Assembly (NCBI RefSeq): GCF_000442255.1
Contig: NZ_KE557284.1
Location: 118,088 to 182,087 of the forward strand
From: Salipiger mucosus DSM 16094
GTDB taxonomy: Bacteria > Pseudomonadota > Alphaproteobacteria > Rhodobacterales > Rhodobacteraceae
Length of the DNA: 64,000 nt
Direction of reading: 5' to 3'
Made by a program: the position numbers and the translations under genes
The notes under the pieces: generated by a model
What the model was told of the DNA's origin: nothing
The model's input: only the letters and a program-made list of their open reading frames with translations
Database searches by the model: none
In this document: one piece after another, positions 43,510 to 52,598 of the stretch
Layout of the letters: every line of letters starts with the position of its first letter
Position numbering within the stretch: the first letter of the stretch is position 1

Positions 43510-45057
43510 ATGGGCGAACCGGCGACCACACGGAGACGGACACGCGGCGGCGGCGGCGCTGCCCGGCGTGCCGAGCGGGGCAACGCCTCGGTCGAGACCG
43601 CGAAATACATCGAACGCAACATCCCGCTCTTCGAGGTGCTCGACGCCGAGGCGCTCGAGGCCATCGAGCACCACGCCGAGACCGTGCTGGAAGAGATCGG
43701 CGTCAACTTCGTCAACAACCCCGGCGCGCTCGAGCGCTGGCGCGCCGCCGGGGCCTCGGTCGACGCCGAGCGCGTGCGCCTGCCGCGCGGCCTTGCGCGC
43801 CAGCTCTGCGCCACGGCACCGGCCAAGTTCACGCAGGTCGCCCGCAACCCCGAGCGCAGCGTCGAGATCGGCGGCAAGAACCTCGTGCTCGCCCCGGTCT
43901 ACGGCCCGCCCTTCGTGCACGACATGGAAGGCGGCCGCCGCTACGCCAAGCTCGAGGACTTCCGCAACTTCGTGAAGCTCGGGCAGATGTCGCGCTGGCT
44001 GCACCACTCCGGCGGCACCGTCTGCGAGCCCACGGACGTGCCGGTGAACAAGCGCCACCTCGACATGGTGCACGCGCACATGACGCTCTCGGACAAGCCC
44101 TTCATGGGTTCGGTCACCGATCCCTCGCGCGCCGAGGACTGCGTCGAGATGTGCGGCCTGCTCTTCGGCGAGCAGTTCGTGCAGGACAACACGGTGATGA
44201 CCTCGCTCATCAACATCAACTCGCCGCTCACCTTCGACGAGGTCATGGTCGGCGCGCTCGAGGTCTATGCCGCCAACAACCAGGCCTGCATCGTCTCGCC
44301 CTTCATCGTGGGCGGCGCGATGGCGCCGGTCTCGGTCGCGGGCACGCTGGTCCAGGTGCTGGCCGAGGTCATGGCCGGCGTCGCCTACTCCCAGCTCGTG
44401 CGCCCCGGCGCGCCGGTGATCTTCGGCGCCTTCGTCACCTCGATCGACATGAACTCGGGCGCGCCCACCTTCGGCACCCCCGAGGCCGCGCAGATCACCT
44501 ACGGCGCCGGCCAGCTCGCCCGGCGCCTCGGCCTGCCGTTCCGCTCGGCGGGCTCCTTCTGCGGCGCCAAGCTGCCCGACGCGCAGGCCGCCTACGAAAC
44601 CGCGAACACGCTGAACGTGGGCCTGCTCTCGGGCGTGAACTTCATGCTGCATTCCTGCGGCTGGCTCGAAGGGGGGCTCGTCGCCTCCTACGAGAAGTTC
44701 GTCATGGACGCCGACCAGCTCGGCGCGCTGCACCGCATGGCGGCGGGCGTGCGCGTGGACGAGGACAGCCTCGCCATGGACGCCATCCGCGAGGTCGGCC
44801 CCGGCGGTCACTACCTCGGCTGCGCCCACACCCAGAAGCATTTCAAGACCGCCTTCTGGCGCTCGGAGGTCTTCGACTACAAGCCCTACGAGACCTGGAT
44901 CGAAGAGGGCGGCGCCGAGACGCCCGAACTGGCGGGCCGCCGCGTCGCGAAGCTCCTCGCGAGCTACGAGGCCCCGCCGATGGACCCGGGCATCGCCGAG
45001 TCGCTGACCGACTTCGTCGCCCGCAAGAAGGCCGCGGTGCCCGACAGCTTCATGTAA
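43510..45057 (+). CDS. Trimethylamine methyltransferase (MttB) family protein, non-pyrrolysine
   Basis: 515-residue MttB superfamily protein. Members without pyrrolysine, such as the glycine betaine:corrinoid methyltransferase MtgB, move methyl groups from quaternary amines. The family core is visible from IPLFEVLDAEALEAIEHHAETVLEEIGV through VYGPPFVHDMEGGRRY and GGAMAPVSVAGTLVQ. The frame has no internal TAG. The ATG at 43510 follows GGAGAA. No corrinoid protein or reductive-activation gene adjoins, so the acceptor partner is not apparent. It overlaps the convergent DUF6477 gene by 8 bp. Confidence 0.85.
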   Translation: MGEPATTRRRTRGGGGAARRAERGNASVETAKYIERNIPLFEVLDAEALEAIEHHAETVLEEIGVNFVNNPGALERWRAAGASVDAERVRLPRGLARQLCATAPAKFTQVARNPERSVEIGGKNLVLAPVYGPPFVHDMEGGRRYAKLEDFRNFVKLGQMSRWLHHSGGTVCEPTDVPVNKRHLDMVHAHMTLSDKPFMGSVTDPSRAEDCVEMCGLLFGEQFVQDNTVMTSLININSPLTFDEVMVGALEVYAANNQACIVSPFIVGGAMAPVSVAGTLVQVLAEVMAGVAYSQLVRPGAPVIFGAFVTSIDMNSGAPTFGTPEAAQITYGAGQLARRLGLPFRSAGSFCGAKLPDAQAAYETANTLNVGLLSGVNFMLHSCGWLEGGLVASYEKFVMDADQLGALHRMAAGVRVDEDSLAMDAIREVGPGGHYLGCAHTQKHFKTAFWRSEVFDYKPYETWIEEGGAETPELAGRRVAKLLASYEAPPMDPGIAESLTDFVARKKAAVPDSFM

Positions 45058-45358
45058 GCCCGGCCGCGCCGCGCTCGCCCGCGGCGCGCAGCCGCCGCGA
45101 CTCGCCCATGACCGCCGAGAGCACCTCGACGTGGCGCGTGACCGAATAGGTCGCGTCGCCCCGTCGGCGGCTCTCGTCCAGGTCGGCCTCCAACTCCATC
45201 AGCTGCAGCAGCGCCGACGCGCTGCGGGGCAGGGCGGCCAGTCCCAGCAGGCGCGGCAACCGCGCCTCGCGGCGGTAATCCTCGGCCCCGATGCGGGCAG
45301 CCCGAACCAGCAGGCGGGGGCGGCGCAGGGTTTTCACGAGGCTCAGCAGATCTTTCAT
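45050..45358 (-). CDS. DUF6477 family protein
   Basis: 102-residue helical, Arg/Leu-rich protein with the group-typical start MKDLLSLVKTLRRPRLLVRAARIGAEDYRR. Function is unknown. It ends inside the last codons of the MttB-like gene and diverges from the DUF6456 gene; the two DUF genes are often neighbours in this family, so they may share a role. Confidence 0.8.
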   Translation of the reverse strand: MKDLLSLVKTLRRPRLLVRAARIGAEDYRREARLPRLLGLAALPRSASALLQLMELEADLDESRRRGDATYSVTRHVEVLSAVMGESRRLRAAGERGAAGLT

Positions 45359-45452
45359 CGTTCCGGTCCCTTGTTGGCTTGGTCCCGGTCATCTTGCACG
45401 CCCCGTCGCGGTGTTGCCGGACCGCCCGGACACGCGGTCGGTAAGTTCAATG

Positions 45453-45510
45453 TTGTTTATAATTTGTCGATAAATTGTTCTGTGCCAGTGCATTGTTAAC
45501 TAAGGGGTAA
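45453..45510. promoter_or_regulatory. AT-rich divergent promoter region with a CtrA-like half-matching site
   Basis: In the 224-bp region between the divergent DUF6477 and DUF6456 genes, base composition drops sharply. TATAAT is present at 45458-45463. TTAA-N7-GTAA at 45496-45510 differs from the CtrA consensus (TTAA-N7-TTAA) at one position of the second half. Assignment is tentative; no -35 box could be paired with confidence. Confidence 0.35.
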
Positions 45511-45582
45511 TCTTTGCCCGCCTAGGTTGCAGATCGTTGGGGATAAATCTGTGGATGAAATCATGGTTGAGGGAACGCCGAG

Positions 45583-46695
45583 ATGTTCTGCCGCGCTGAC
45601 CGCGATCTGAGCGATCGCATCCCGTCGTGGGTGCCGGAGGACGCCCGGCTCTACCTCGCACATACCGAGGGCGGCGCGGCCATACGACAACTCGCACGCG
45701 AGGCCGGGCGGCATGCCTCGACGGTGCTCCGACAGGTGCGCCGCATCGAGACCCTGCGAGACGACCCGCTTGTCGATGGCGCGCTGCGCCGCCTCGGCCG
45801 CCCGGCGGAGGGCCTGCGCGCGGACCAATCCAGAAAGGAGACCGAGCGGATGCAACAGCAACCCGTTGGCAACCAGGTACCGGACGCGGCGACCCTGGCC
45901 CGCGAGGCCCGGCGCGTTCTTCGCCGCATGTGCGAGACAGGCGCGGTCCTTGCCGTGGCCGCCGAGATGGACAAGGCGGTGGTCGTGCGCGACACCGGCG
46001 ACGGCGGCTCGACCCGCACCGCCGTGGTCGATGCCGAGATCGCCCAGGCGCTGGCGCTCAAGGGCTGGATCGCCTGCGACGCGCCGGGGCGCATCTCGCG
46101 CTACCACATCACCGGCGCGGGCCGGGGCGCGCTCAGCAAGCTCCTGGCCGAGCACGAGACACGCCTGCGCGGCTTTTCCGAGGCGCAGGCCGGCTTCGAC
46201 AGCGGCCAGGCGGCCGAGGCGGCGATGGCCGCCGAAGACGCCGACCCGCGCCGCCGCCGCCACGTCATCGCCGAAAGCCCGCTCGCCGCGCTCGCGCGGC
46301 GGCGCGACCGTGACGGCACGCCCTTCCTTGCCGAGGATCTGGTGCGCGCCGGCGAACGCCTGCGCGAGGATTTCGAGCTCGCGCAGATGGGCCCGCGGAC
46401 CACCCAGAACTGGGACCGGTTCCTGACCGCCGGCATCGAGGGCGGCCTCGCGCCGCAACCCGGCCACGGCCCCGAGGCGGCCCGCACCCGGCTCACCGCG
46501 GCCCTGCGCGAGCTGGGCCCGGGCCTCGGCGACGTGGCGCTGCACTGCTGCTGCTACCTAGAGGGGCTCGAGACCACGGAAAAGCGCATGGGCTGGGCGG
46601 CACGCTCGGGCAAGGTCGTCCTGCGCATCGCACTGCAGCGGCTCCACCGCCACTATGAGGTGGCGATCGGCCCGGGCGGCGGGCTCATCGGCTGA
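45583..46695 (+). CDS. DUF6456 helix-turn-helix protein
   Basis: 370 residues. The N-terminal third (RIPSWVPEDARLYLAHTEGGAAIRQLAREAGRHASTVLRQVRR) has a helix-turn-helix look; the C-terminal third (TQNWDRFLTAG...LGDVALHCCCYLEGLETTEKRMGW...VVLRIALQRLHRHYE) is the DUF6456 domain. Members are probably DNA-binding regulators; targets unknown. The ATG at 45583 is used, though homolog starts vary. Confidence 0.8.
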   Translation: MFCRADRDLSDRIPSWVPEDARLYLAHTEGGAAIRQLAREAGRHASTVLRQVRRIETLRDDPLVDGALRRLGRPAEGLRADQSRKETERMQQQPVGNQVPDAATLAREARRVLRRMCETGAVLAVAAEMDKAVVVRDTGDGGSTRTAVVDAEIAQALALKGWIACDAPGRISRYHITGAGRGALSKLLAEHETRLRGFSEAQAGFDSGQAAEAAMAAEDADPRRRRHVIAESPLAALARRRDRDGTPFLAEDLVRAGERLREDFELAQMGPRTTQNWDRFLTAGIEGGLAPQPGHGPEAARTRLTAALRELGPGLGDVALHCCCYLEGLETTEKRMGWAARSGKVVLRIALQRLHRHYEVAIGPGGGLIG

Positions 46696-46720
46696 CCCGC
46701 GCCCACCGGCCACAAAAAGA

Positions 46721-46747
46721 GGGGCGGCGCGATTGCGCCGCCCCTTG
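46721..46747. terminator. Bidirectional terminator between DUF6456 and peroxiredoxin genes
   Basis: Perfect 10-bp stem GGGGCGGCGC/GCGCCGCCCC, loop GATT, flanked by TTGT on one side and, on the minus strand, by a CTTTTTG tract. It serves both convergent genes. Confidence 0.85.
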
Positions 46748-46822
46748 TCGTTTCACCTCAAATCCCGAGAGCCGGCCTCACGTTGGTCACCGGAGCCATC
46801 GTCCCCGATGCCAAGGGCGGCT

Positions 46823-47371
46823 TCAGGCCGCCTCGGTCTTCTCGGCCTGGGCCAGGTAGTCGAGCAGGGTCTCCGGGCTCGACACGCCGTAGGGATCCTC
46901 GCCGTGGTTGTCGCAGAGTCCCGGCTCCTCGAACCAGGCCTCGATCACGCCGTCGTTGACCACGGCGGCATAGCGCCACGACCGCATCCCGAAGCCCAGG
47001 TTGTCCTTGGCCACCAGCATGCCGATGCGGCGGGTGAACTCGCCCGAGCCGTCGGGGATGACCTTCACGGCCTGCAGGCCCTGCGCCTCGGCCCACTTGT
47101 TCATCACGAAGCTGTCGTTCACCGACATGCAGTAGATCTCGTCGATGCCGTGCTCGGCAAAGGTCTGCGCGTTCTTCTCGAAGCCGGGCAGCTGGTAGGT
47201 CGAGCAGGTCGGCGTGAAGGCGCCGGGCAGCGAGAAGAGGATCACGCGCTTGCCCTTGAAATAGTCGGCCGTGGTCATGTCCTGCCAGCGGAAGGGGTTG
47301 GTCCCGCCGACGGATTCGTCGCGGACGCGGGTGCGGAAGGTGACCTCGGGAAGGGCGACTCCGGGTTTCAT
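46823..47371 (-). CDS. Peroxiredoxin (Prx5-like)
   Basis: 182-residue thiol peroxidase of the Prx5/AhpE-like group. The peroxidatic Cys is in PGAFTPTCSTYQLPGF, with the conserved Pro-Thr-Cys; an additional Cys occurs at ICYCMSVN-like IYCMSVND. The ATG at 47371 has GGAG before it. It reduces hydroperoxides using thiol donors such as glutaredoxin or thioredoxin; no donor is fused to it. Confidence 0.92.
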   Translation of the reverse strand: MKPGVALPEVTFRTRVRDESVGGTNPFRWQDMTTADYFKGKRVILFSLPGAFTPTCSTYQLPGFEKNAQTFAEHGIDEIYCMSVNDSFVMNKWAEAQGLQAVKVIPDGSGEFTRRIGMLVAKDNLGFGMRSWRYAAVVNDGVIEAWFEEPGLCDNHGEDPYGVSSPETLLDYLAQAEKTEAA

Positions 47372-47606
47372 CAATGAACTCCTTTGACGATCGGCTCCTC
47401 CCTGCGGCCGGAATAGGACGCACCGCGCGCGACCGCAAGCCTCGCCCGGGCCCGCGCCGCGCCCCCGCCCGGCCCGCGCCCGCGGCGGCGGCGCCTGACC
47501 CGGAAAACGGGCGCCCCCGTCGCAGGCCGGCAAGGGCACTGGCACCTCGCGCCCGAAGGGTCTATGTTACGCGGCGAAGGACACCCACATCGCGGGGACG
47601 AACGTT

Positions 47607-48557
47607 TTGCGAGACCTCAAGATCCCGGACCAGCGCCACCCGGAAAAGGCGCACCGCAAGGACAATCCGCAGCCGAAGAAGCCGGAGTGGATCCGCGTCA
47701 AGGCGCCCGGCGGCGAGGGCTACAACTCCACCCGCCGCATCCTGCGCGAGCACAACCTGCACACCGTCTGCGAAGAGGCAGGCTGCCCCAACGCCGGCGA
47801 ATGCTGGAACGCGGGCCACGCCACCATGATGATCATGGGCGACATCTGCACCCGCGGCTGCACCTTCTGCAACATCGCCACCGGCCGGCCCGAGACCCTC
47901 GACGTCTTCGAGCCGGGCCGCGTCGCCGACGCGGTCGAGAAGCTGGGCCTGAACCACGTGGTCATCACCTCGGTCGACCGCGACGACCTCGACGACGGCG
48001 GGGCGGAGCATTTCGCCCAGACCATCCGCGCCATCCGCCACCGCTCGCCCGGCACCACGATCGAGATCCTGACGCCGGACTTCCTCAAGTGCGGCCCCGA
48101 GGCGCTCGAGGTGGTCGTCGCGGCGAAACCCGACGTCTTCAACCACAACCTCGAGACGGTGCCGGGCCTCTACCCCTCGGTCCGCCCCGGCGCGCGCTAC
48201 TTCCACTCGCTGCGCCTGCTTCAGCGGGTCAAGGAGCAGGACCCCTCGGTGTTCACCAAGTCCGGCATCATGGTCGGCCTCGGCGAGACCCGCGAACAGG
48301 TCGTGCAGATCATGGACGACATGCGCGCGGCGGACGTGGATTTCCTGACCATCGGCCAGTACCTGCAGCCGACGCCCAAGCACCACGCGGTCGACCGTTT
48401 CGTCACCCCGGACGAGTTCCGCAACTACGAGAAATCGGCCTTCGGCAAGGGCTTCCTGATGGTCTCGGCAACGCCGCTGACCCGCTCGAGCTACCACGCC
48501 GGCGACGACTTCGCCCGCCTGCGCGAGGCCCGCGAAAAGAAGCTGGCCGCGGTCTGA
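47607..48557 (+). CDS. lipA: Lipoyl synthase
   Basis: 316-residue radical SAM enzyme inserting two sulfurs into octanoyl groups on lipoate-dependent complexes. The radical cluster motif is CTRGCTFC, the auxiliary cluster Cys residues are in [12 protein letters not shown], and the C-terminal [10 protein letters not shown] carries the conserved RSSY Ser ligand. The start appears to be TTG at 47607 ([16 protein letters not shown]), with GGGGAC upstream; no ATG gives the family N-terminus. A strong hairpin follows. Confidence 0.96.
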   Translation: MRDLKIPDQRHPEKAHRKDNPQPKKPEWIRVKAPGGEGYNSTRRILREHNLHTVCEEAGCPNAGECWNAGHATMMIMGDICTRGCTFCNIATGRPETLDVFEPGRVADAVEKLGLNHVVITSVDRDDLDDGGAEHFAQTIRAIRHRSPGTTIEILTPDFLKCGPEALEVVVAAKPDVFNHNLETVPGLYPSVRPGARYFHSLRLLQRVKEQDPSVFTKSGIMVGLGETREQVVQIMDDMRAADVDFLTIGQYLQPTPKHHAVDRFVTPDEFRNYEKSAFGKGFLMVSATPLTRSSYHAGDDFARLREAREKKLAAV

Positions 48558-48560
48558 TCC

Positions 48561-48583
48561 CGGGCGCCCCGCTGGGGCGCCCG
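48561..48583 (+). terminator. Hairpin after lipA
   Basis: Perfect 10-bp stem CGGGCGCCCC/GGGGCGCCCG with a 3-nt loop, immediately after the lipA stop. No T-run, so intrinsic termination is uncertain. Confidence 0.6.
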
Positions 48584-48596
48584 CACCACCCCCGCG

Positions 48597-48618
48597 CTTC
48601 TTCTTGTTCCAAATACGC
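48597..48618 (-). repeat. Copy 2 of dispersed intergenic word
   Basis: Same word as at 23678, read on the minus strand (GTATTTGGAACAAGAAGAAG preceded by GC). It lies about 100 bp beyond the end of the fumC-DUF4169-RHH operon and after a CTCCGG-rich stretch. Confidence 0.75.
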
Positions 48619-48666
48619 CCGGCACGCCCTCCGGACCCGGCCCCCCGGCCGGAGAGCGCGCCGCCA

Positions 48667-48685
48667 AATTCCTTGCAAAGGAATT
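48667..48685. repeat. AT-rich perfect palindrome
   Basis: AATTCCTT-GCA-AAGGAATT, arms of 8 bp, in the convergent region between lipA and the RHH gene. It is followed by GAATTTATTTTG, unusual in this GC-rich window. It could be the terminator of the lipA transcript (T-rich tail) or a protein-binding site. Confidence 0.55.
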
Positions 48686-48717
48686 GAATTTATTTTGCCG
48701 AAAGAATTTCGCGCCCC

Positions 48718-48945
48718 TCAGCCGGTGGCGCGTCCCTTGACCCGGTTCAGCACGTAGACCCGGATGGCCGAGGCCAATCCGGCTTCGAGCCCGCGCTGCT
48801 CGTCGACCTCGGCGGCGAGCTCGTTCAGCGCCTTGCCGTCGTCGCGGGCAATGGCACGAAACTCCTGCCAGAAGTCCTCCTCCAGCGAGACCGAAGTCCG
48901 GTGGCCGCGCAGGGTGAGGGACCGTTTGACCGGCCGCCCGCTCAT
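48718..48945 (-). CDS. Ribbon-helix-helix domain protein
   Basis: 75 residues of the RHH_4 type, with the core SLTLRGHRTSVSLEEDFWQEFRAIARDDG. Such proteins bind DNA as dimers and are common next to fumC in this family. The ATG at 48945 overlaps the DUF4169 stop by 4 bp (ATGA), so translation is coupled. Confidence 0.85.
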   Translation of the reverse strand: MSGRPVKRSLTLRGHRTSVSLEEDFWQEFRAIARDDGKALNELAAEVDEQRGLEAGLASAIRVYVLNRVKGRATG

Positions 48946-49118
48946 TCGTCGAGCTTTGCGCCGTCCAGGTCGCGCTCGGCCCGCTCCGTGCGGGCGCGCT
49001 CCTGAGCCTTCTCCGCCTTCGAGCGGCCGTGCTTGGCGGCGTTCTCGTCGGCCGTCGCGCGTTTCTCGTCGCGCGCCTTCTGCTTGCGGAAGCGATTGAG
49101 GTTGATGACGTTGCTCAT
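48942..49118 (-). CDS. DUF4169 family protein
   Basis: 58-residue, highly charged protein with the DUF4169 start MSNVINLNRFRKQKARDEK. Function unknown. It lies 79 bp after fumC and is coupled to the RHH gene. Charge pattern suggests a helical, possibly nucleic-acid-binding peptide. Confidence 0.85.
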   Translation of the reverse strand: MSNVINLNRFRKQKARDEKRATADENAAKHGRSKAEKAQERARTERAERDLDGAKLDE

Positions 49119-49197
49119 GGCCGGGAAGAATAGCGCAAGCCCGTGATCCGGCAACAGGAACCTGCCCCGCGCGCGGCACGCGCGGGGCAGGGGGCCC

Positions 49198-50592
49198 TCA
49201 CTCCTTGGGGCCGATCATCTGCTCGGGCCGCACCACCCGGTCGAAGGTCTCCTCGTCGACGAAGCCCAGCGCCACGGCCTCCTCGCGCAGGGTGGTGCCG
49301 TTCTTGTGCGCGGTCTTGGCGACCTTGGTGGCATTGTCGTAGCCGATGGTCGGCGCCAGCGCCGTGACCAGCATCAGCGATTCGGTCATCAGCTTCTCGA
49401 TCCGCGTCTCGTTGGCCTGGATGCCCACCACCATGTTGTCGGTGAAGGCCGAGGCGCTGTCGCCCAGCAGCTGCATCGACTGCAGCACGTTGTAGCTCAT
49501 CATCGGGTTGTAGACGTTGAGCTCGAAGTGCCCCTGGCTGCCGGCGAAACCGACCGCCGCGTCGTTGCCCATGACATGCGCGCAGACCATGGTCAGCGCT
49601 TCCGCCTGCGTCGGGTTCACCTTGCCCGGCATGATCGAGCTGCCCGGCTCGTTCTCCGGCAGGATCAGCTCGCCCAGGCCCGAGCGCGGGCCCGAGCCCA
49701 GCAGCCGGATGTCGTTGGCGATCTTGAAGAGGCTCGCCGCCACGGTCTTGAGCGCGCCCGAGAACATCACCATGGCGTCATGCGCCGCCAGCGCCTCGAA
49801 CTTGTTGGGCGCGGTCTTGAAGGGCAGCCCGGTGATCTCGGCCATGTTGGCGGCGACCTCCTCGGCCCAGCCCTTCTTGGTGTTGAGCCCGGTGCCCACG
49901 GCGGTGCCGCCCTGCGCCAGCTCGTAGATGTCGGCAAGCGCGATCTCGACCCGCTCGATGCCCTTCTTGAGCTGGTGCGCGTAGCCCGAGAACTCCTGCC
50001 CCAGCGTCAGCGGCGTCGCGTCCTGGGTGTGGGTGCGGCCGATCTTGATGATGCCCGCGAACTCCTCGGACTTCGCCTCGAGCGCGGCGTGCAGCTTGCG
50101 CAGGTCGGGCAGCAGCCCGTCGCGCGCCTGCATGGCGATGCCCACGTGCATGGCCGTCGGGAAGGTGTCGTTCGACGACTGGCCCATGTTGCAGTGATCG
50201 TTGGGGTGCACGGGCTTTTTCGAGCCCATCTCGCCGCCCAGCATCTCGATCGCGCGGTTTGAGATCACCTCGTTGGCGTTCATGTTCGACTGCGTGCCCG
50301 AGCCGGTCTGCCAGACCACCAGCGGGAAGTTGTCGTCGAACTTGCCCTCGATCACTTCGCCGGCGGCGGCGATGATCGCGTCCGCGATCTCGGCCTCCAT
50401 GGCGCCGCTGGCCTTGTTGGCCATGGCGCAGGCCTTCTTGACCACGCCCAGTGCGCGGACGATCGGCACCGGCTGCTTTTCCCAGCCGATGGGAAAGTTC
50501 ATGATCGAGCGCTGCGTCTGCGCGCCCCAGTACTTCTCGGCGGGAACCTCGAGCGGGCCGAAGCTGTCGGTTTCGGTGCGGGTCGTGGCCAT
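49198..50592 (-). CDS. fumC: Class II fumarate hydratase
   Basis: 464-residue cluster-free fumarase of the TCA cycle. The superfamily signature [13 protein letters not shown] and the start [23 protein letters not shown] are unmistakable, with the S-S-N-D-T-F-P-T segment [15 protein letters not shown]. The ATG at 50592 has GGAGG upstream, so the earlier ATG at 50610 is unlikely. Confidence 0.97.
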   Translation of the reverse strand: MATTRTETDSFGPLEVPAEKYWGAQTQRSIMNFPIGWEKQPVPIVRALGVVKKACAMANKASGAMEAEIADAIIAAAGEVIEGKFDDNFPLVVWQTGSGTQSNMNANEVISNRAIEMLGGEMGSKKPVHPNDHCNMGQSSNDTFPTAMHVGIAMQARDGLLPDLRKLHAALEAKSEEFAGIIKIGRTHTQDATPLTLGQEFSGYAHQLKKGIERVEIALADIYELAQGGTAVGTGLNTKKGWAEEVAANMAEITGLPFKTAPNKFEALAAHDAMVMFSGALKTVAASLFKIANDIRLLGSGPRSGLGELILPENEPGSSIMPGKVNPTQAEALTMVCAHVMGNDAAVGFAGSQGHFELNVYNPMMSYNVLQSMQLLGDSASAFTDNMVVGIQANETRIEKLMTESLMLVTALAPTIGYDNATKVAKTAHKNGTTLREEAVALGFVDEETFDRVVRPEQMIGPKE

Positions 50593-50703
50593 CTCTGCCT
50601 CCTCGTGCATGCGGTTGCATACCCGATACCGCCCGAGGGGGCGCAGGGCAACGGCCAGATGCAGGGCACGCGCGGTGTTAGCGCTGCCCCGCGGTCCGGG
50701 CGC

Positions 50704-51174
50704 TCAGTGCTTGCGGAACTTGTCGAGGCTGACGACCTCGGCGTCGTGGGTCTGGCCCTCGTCCTCGCCGCCGTCCGGGTCGTCGTCGGGCGGGGTGGGC
50801 TCGTCGTCGTCGTCCTCGTCCTCGTGGGTCTCGAATCGCAGGCCGAATTCCACCGAGGGGTCCACGAAGGTCTTGATCGCGTCGTAGGGGATATAGAGCC
50901 GCTCCGGCGCATCGCCGAAGTTGAGCGTCACGGCGAAGCCCTCGGGGTTCACCTCGAGCGCGTCGAACCAGTGCTGGATCACCACCGTCATCTCGCCGGG
51001 ATAGCGGTCCGACAGCCAGTCGGCGATTTCCACGTCCGGGTGCTGGGTGTCGAAGGTGATGAAGAAGTGATGCTCGCCGGGCAAGCCGTGTTCCTGAACG
51101 TCCGTCAGAACGTCGTTGATAAGCGACCGCATGGCGCGGTGCATGAGGTTGCCATAGTCGATGCCGCCGGACAT
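50704..51174 (-). CDS. sspB: ClpXP adaptor SspB (alpha type)
   Basis: 156-residue adaptor that binds the ssrA degradation tag and hands tagged proteins to ClpXP. The family start IDYGNLMHRAMRSLINDVL, the core HHFFITFDTQHPDVEIADWLSDRYPGEMTVVIQHWF and an acidic linker (about 118-140) ending in the ClpX-binding tail AEVVSLDKFRKH fit alphaproteobacterial SspB. The tag-encoding ssrA gene is only about 2 kb away, on the same strand. Confidence 0.93.
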   Translation of the reverse strand: MSGGIDYGNLMHRAMRSLINDVLTDVQEHGLPGEHHFFITFDTQHPDVEIADWLSDRYPGEMTVVIQHWFDALEVNPEGFAVTLNFGDAPERLYIPYDAIKTFVDPSVEFGLRFETHEDEDDDDEPTPPDDDPDGGEDEGQTHDAEVVSLDKFRKH

Positions 51175-51267
51175 GCCACCAATCCTTGTGTCTTCCGCCT
51201 CACCATATTCGATTTGGCGGCGAGGAAAAGGCCGCGGGCCCGGAAATTTCGGTCGCGACGTGCCGGC

Positions 51268-52500
51268 TCAGCCCAGCGCCCAGCCCGCACCGGCCGTCAC
51301 GGCCAGCGTCAGCGGGATCGACCGCTTCAGCCCGAGCAGCAGGACGGCGGCCAGCAGCGCGAGCGCCAGCGCCTCGGGCCGGAAGGTCTCGATCCGGGGC
51401 AGGACGGGCGAGAGCCAGCCCTCCGGCCGGGTCGTCCCGGCGAAGAGCACGTTCAGCGCGAACCACAGCGAGAGGTTCGCGATCACCCCCAGCACGGCGG
51501 CGGTGATGGCCGAGAGCGCGCCCTGCAGCGCCGGCCGCGCGAGCAGCCGCTCGAGATGCGGCGCGAAGGCGAAGATCCACAGGAAGCAGGGCGTGAAGGT
51601 CATCCAGAGCGTCAGCAGGCTCGCCGCCGCCGCCAGCCCCGGGCCGCCGGCGAAATGGCCCGCGAGCTGGCCGGTGAACTGCGTCACGAGGATGAGCGGG
51701 CCGGGCGTGGTCTCGGCCAGCCCCAGCGCGTCGGCCATCTGCGCGGGGCTCAGCCAGCCGCGGATCTCGACGACCTCCTGCGCCATGTAGGCGAGCACGG
51801 CATAGGCGCCCCCGAAGCTCACCACGGCGAGCTTGGCGAAGAAGGCGGCGAGGTCGAAGAGCAGGTCCTGCCCGGCAAGCGCCAGCAGCGGCAGCGGCGC
51901 GAGCCAGAGCGCCGCCCAGACCGCGATGGTGCGCAGGTTGCGCGCGCTTTCGGCAGGCGGCGCGGGGTGGGGCGTTCCCTGCGCGCTGCGCCAGCCCCAG
52001 AGCGCGGCGGCGCCGATCACCAGCGGAAAGGGGGCCTGCACGAGGTAGAGCGCGGCAAAGGCCAGCGCCGCGATCACCGGCGCGCCGGGCGCCTGGAGCG
52101 CCTTCGCGCGCAGCCGCACCAGCGCCTGCACCACGATGACGATGACCGTGGCCTTGACCCCCAGCAGCAGCGCCTCGGTCGCGGGCCGCGTGCCGTAGAG
52201 CGCGTAAAGCGCCGCCAGCGCCGCGATCACCAGCGCGCCCGGCAGCACGAACAGTGCGCCCGCGATCAGTCCGCCCGCGGTGCCGCGCAGCCGCCAGCCG
52301 GCATAGGTGCAAAGCTGCATCGCCTCGGGGCCGGGCAGCAGCATGCAGAAGGAGAGCGCCGAGAGGAACTGCCGCTCGGTCAGCCAGCCGCGCTCCTCCA
52401 CCAGCACGCGGTGCATCAACGCGATCTGCGCGGCGGGTCCGCCGAAGCTGAGCAGGCCGATGCGGCCGAAGGTGCGGAAGAGGTCGGGAAGGCTGGGCAT
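51268..52500 (-). CDS. chrA: ChrA-type chromate transporter (two-domain)
   Basis: 410-residue membrane protein with two homologous CHR domains. The first begins FRTFGRIGLLSFGGPAAQIALMH and has LLPGPEAMQLCTYAGWRLRG; the second repeats the pattern at FAKLAVVSFGGAYAVLAYMAQE and TTPGPLILVTQFTGQLAG. It exports chromate or a related oxyanion. No chrB regulator adjoins. Neighbours are sspB and a DUF1194 gene. Confidence 0.9.
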   Translation of the reverse strand: MPSLPDLFRTFGRIGLLSFGGPAAQIALMHRVLVEERGWLTERQFLSALSFCMLLPGPEAMQLCTYAGWRLRGTAGGLIAGALFVLPGALVIAALAALYALYGTRPATEALLLGVKATVIVIVVQALVRLRAKALQAPGAPVIAALAFAALYLVQAPFPLVIGAAALWGWRSAQGTPHPAPPAESARNLRTIAVWAALWLAPLPLLALAGQDLLFDLAAFFAKLAVVSFGGAYAVLAYMAQEVVEIRGWLSPAQMADALGLAETTPGPLILVTQFTGQLAGHFAGGPGLAAAASLLTLWMTFTPCFLWIFAFAPHLERLLARPALQGALSAITAAVLGVIANLSLWFALNVLFAGTTRPEGWLSPVLPRIETFRPEALALALLAAVLLLGLKRSIPLTLAVTAGAGWALG

Positions 52501-52598
52501 GACGGGCAAGCTGTGGGGCTCTTTCGTGACAACCGCGTGACGCTCCGTGCCGGGTGCGCCCACCCCGGCACGCCCTCGACCGGGGAGGGAGAATCGCC

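Noticed and set aside
43510..45057. Pyrrolysine-containing MttB
   Set aside because: The reading frame has no internal TAG, so no pyrrolysine is encoded.
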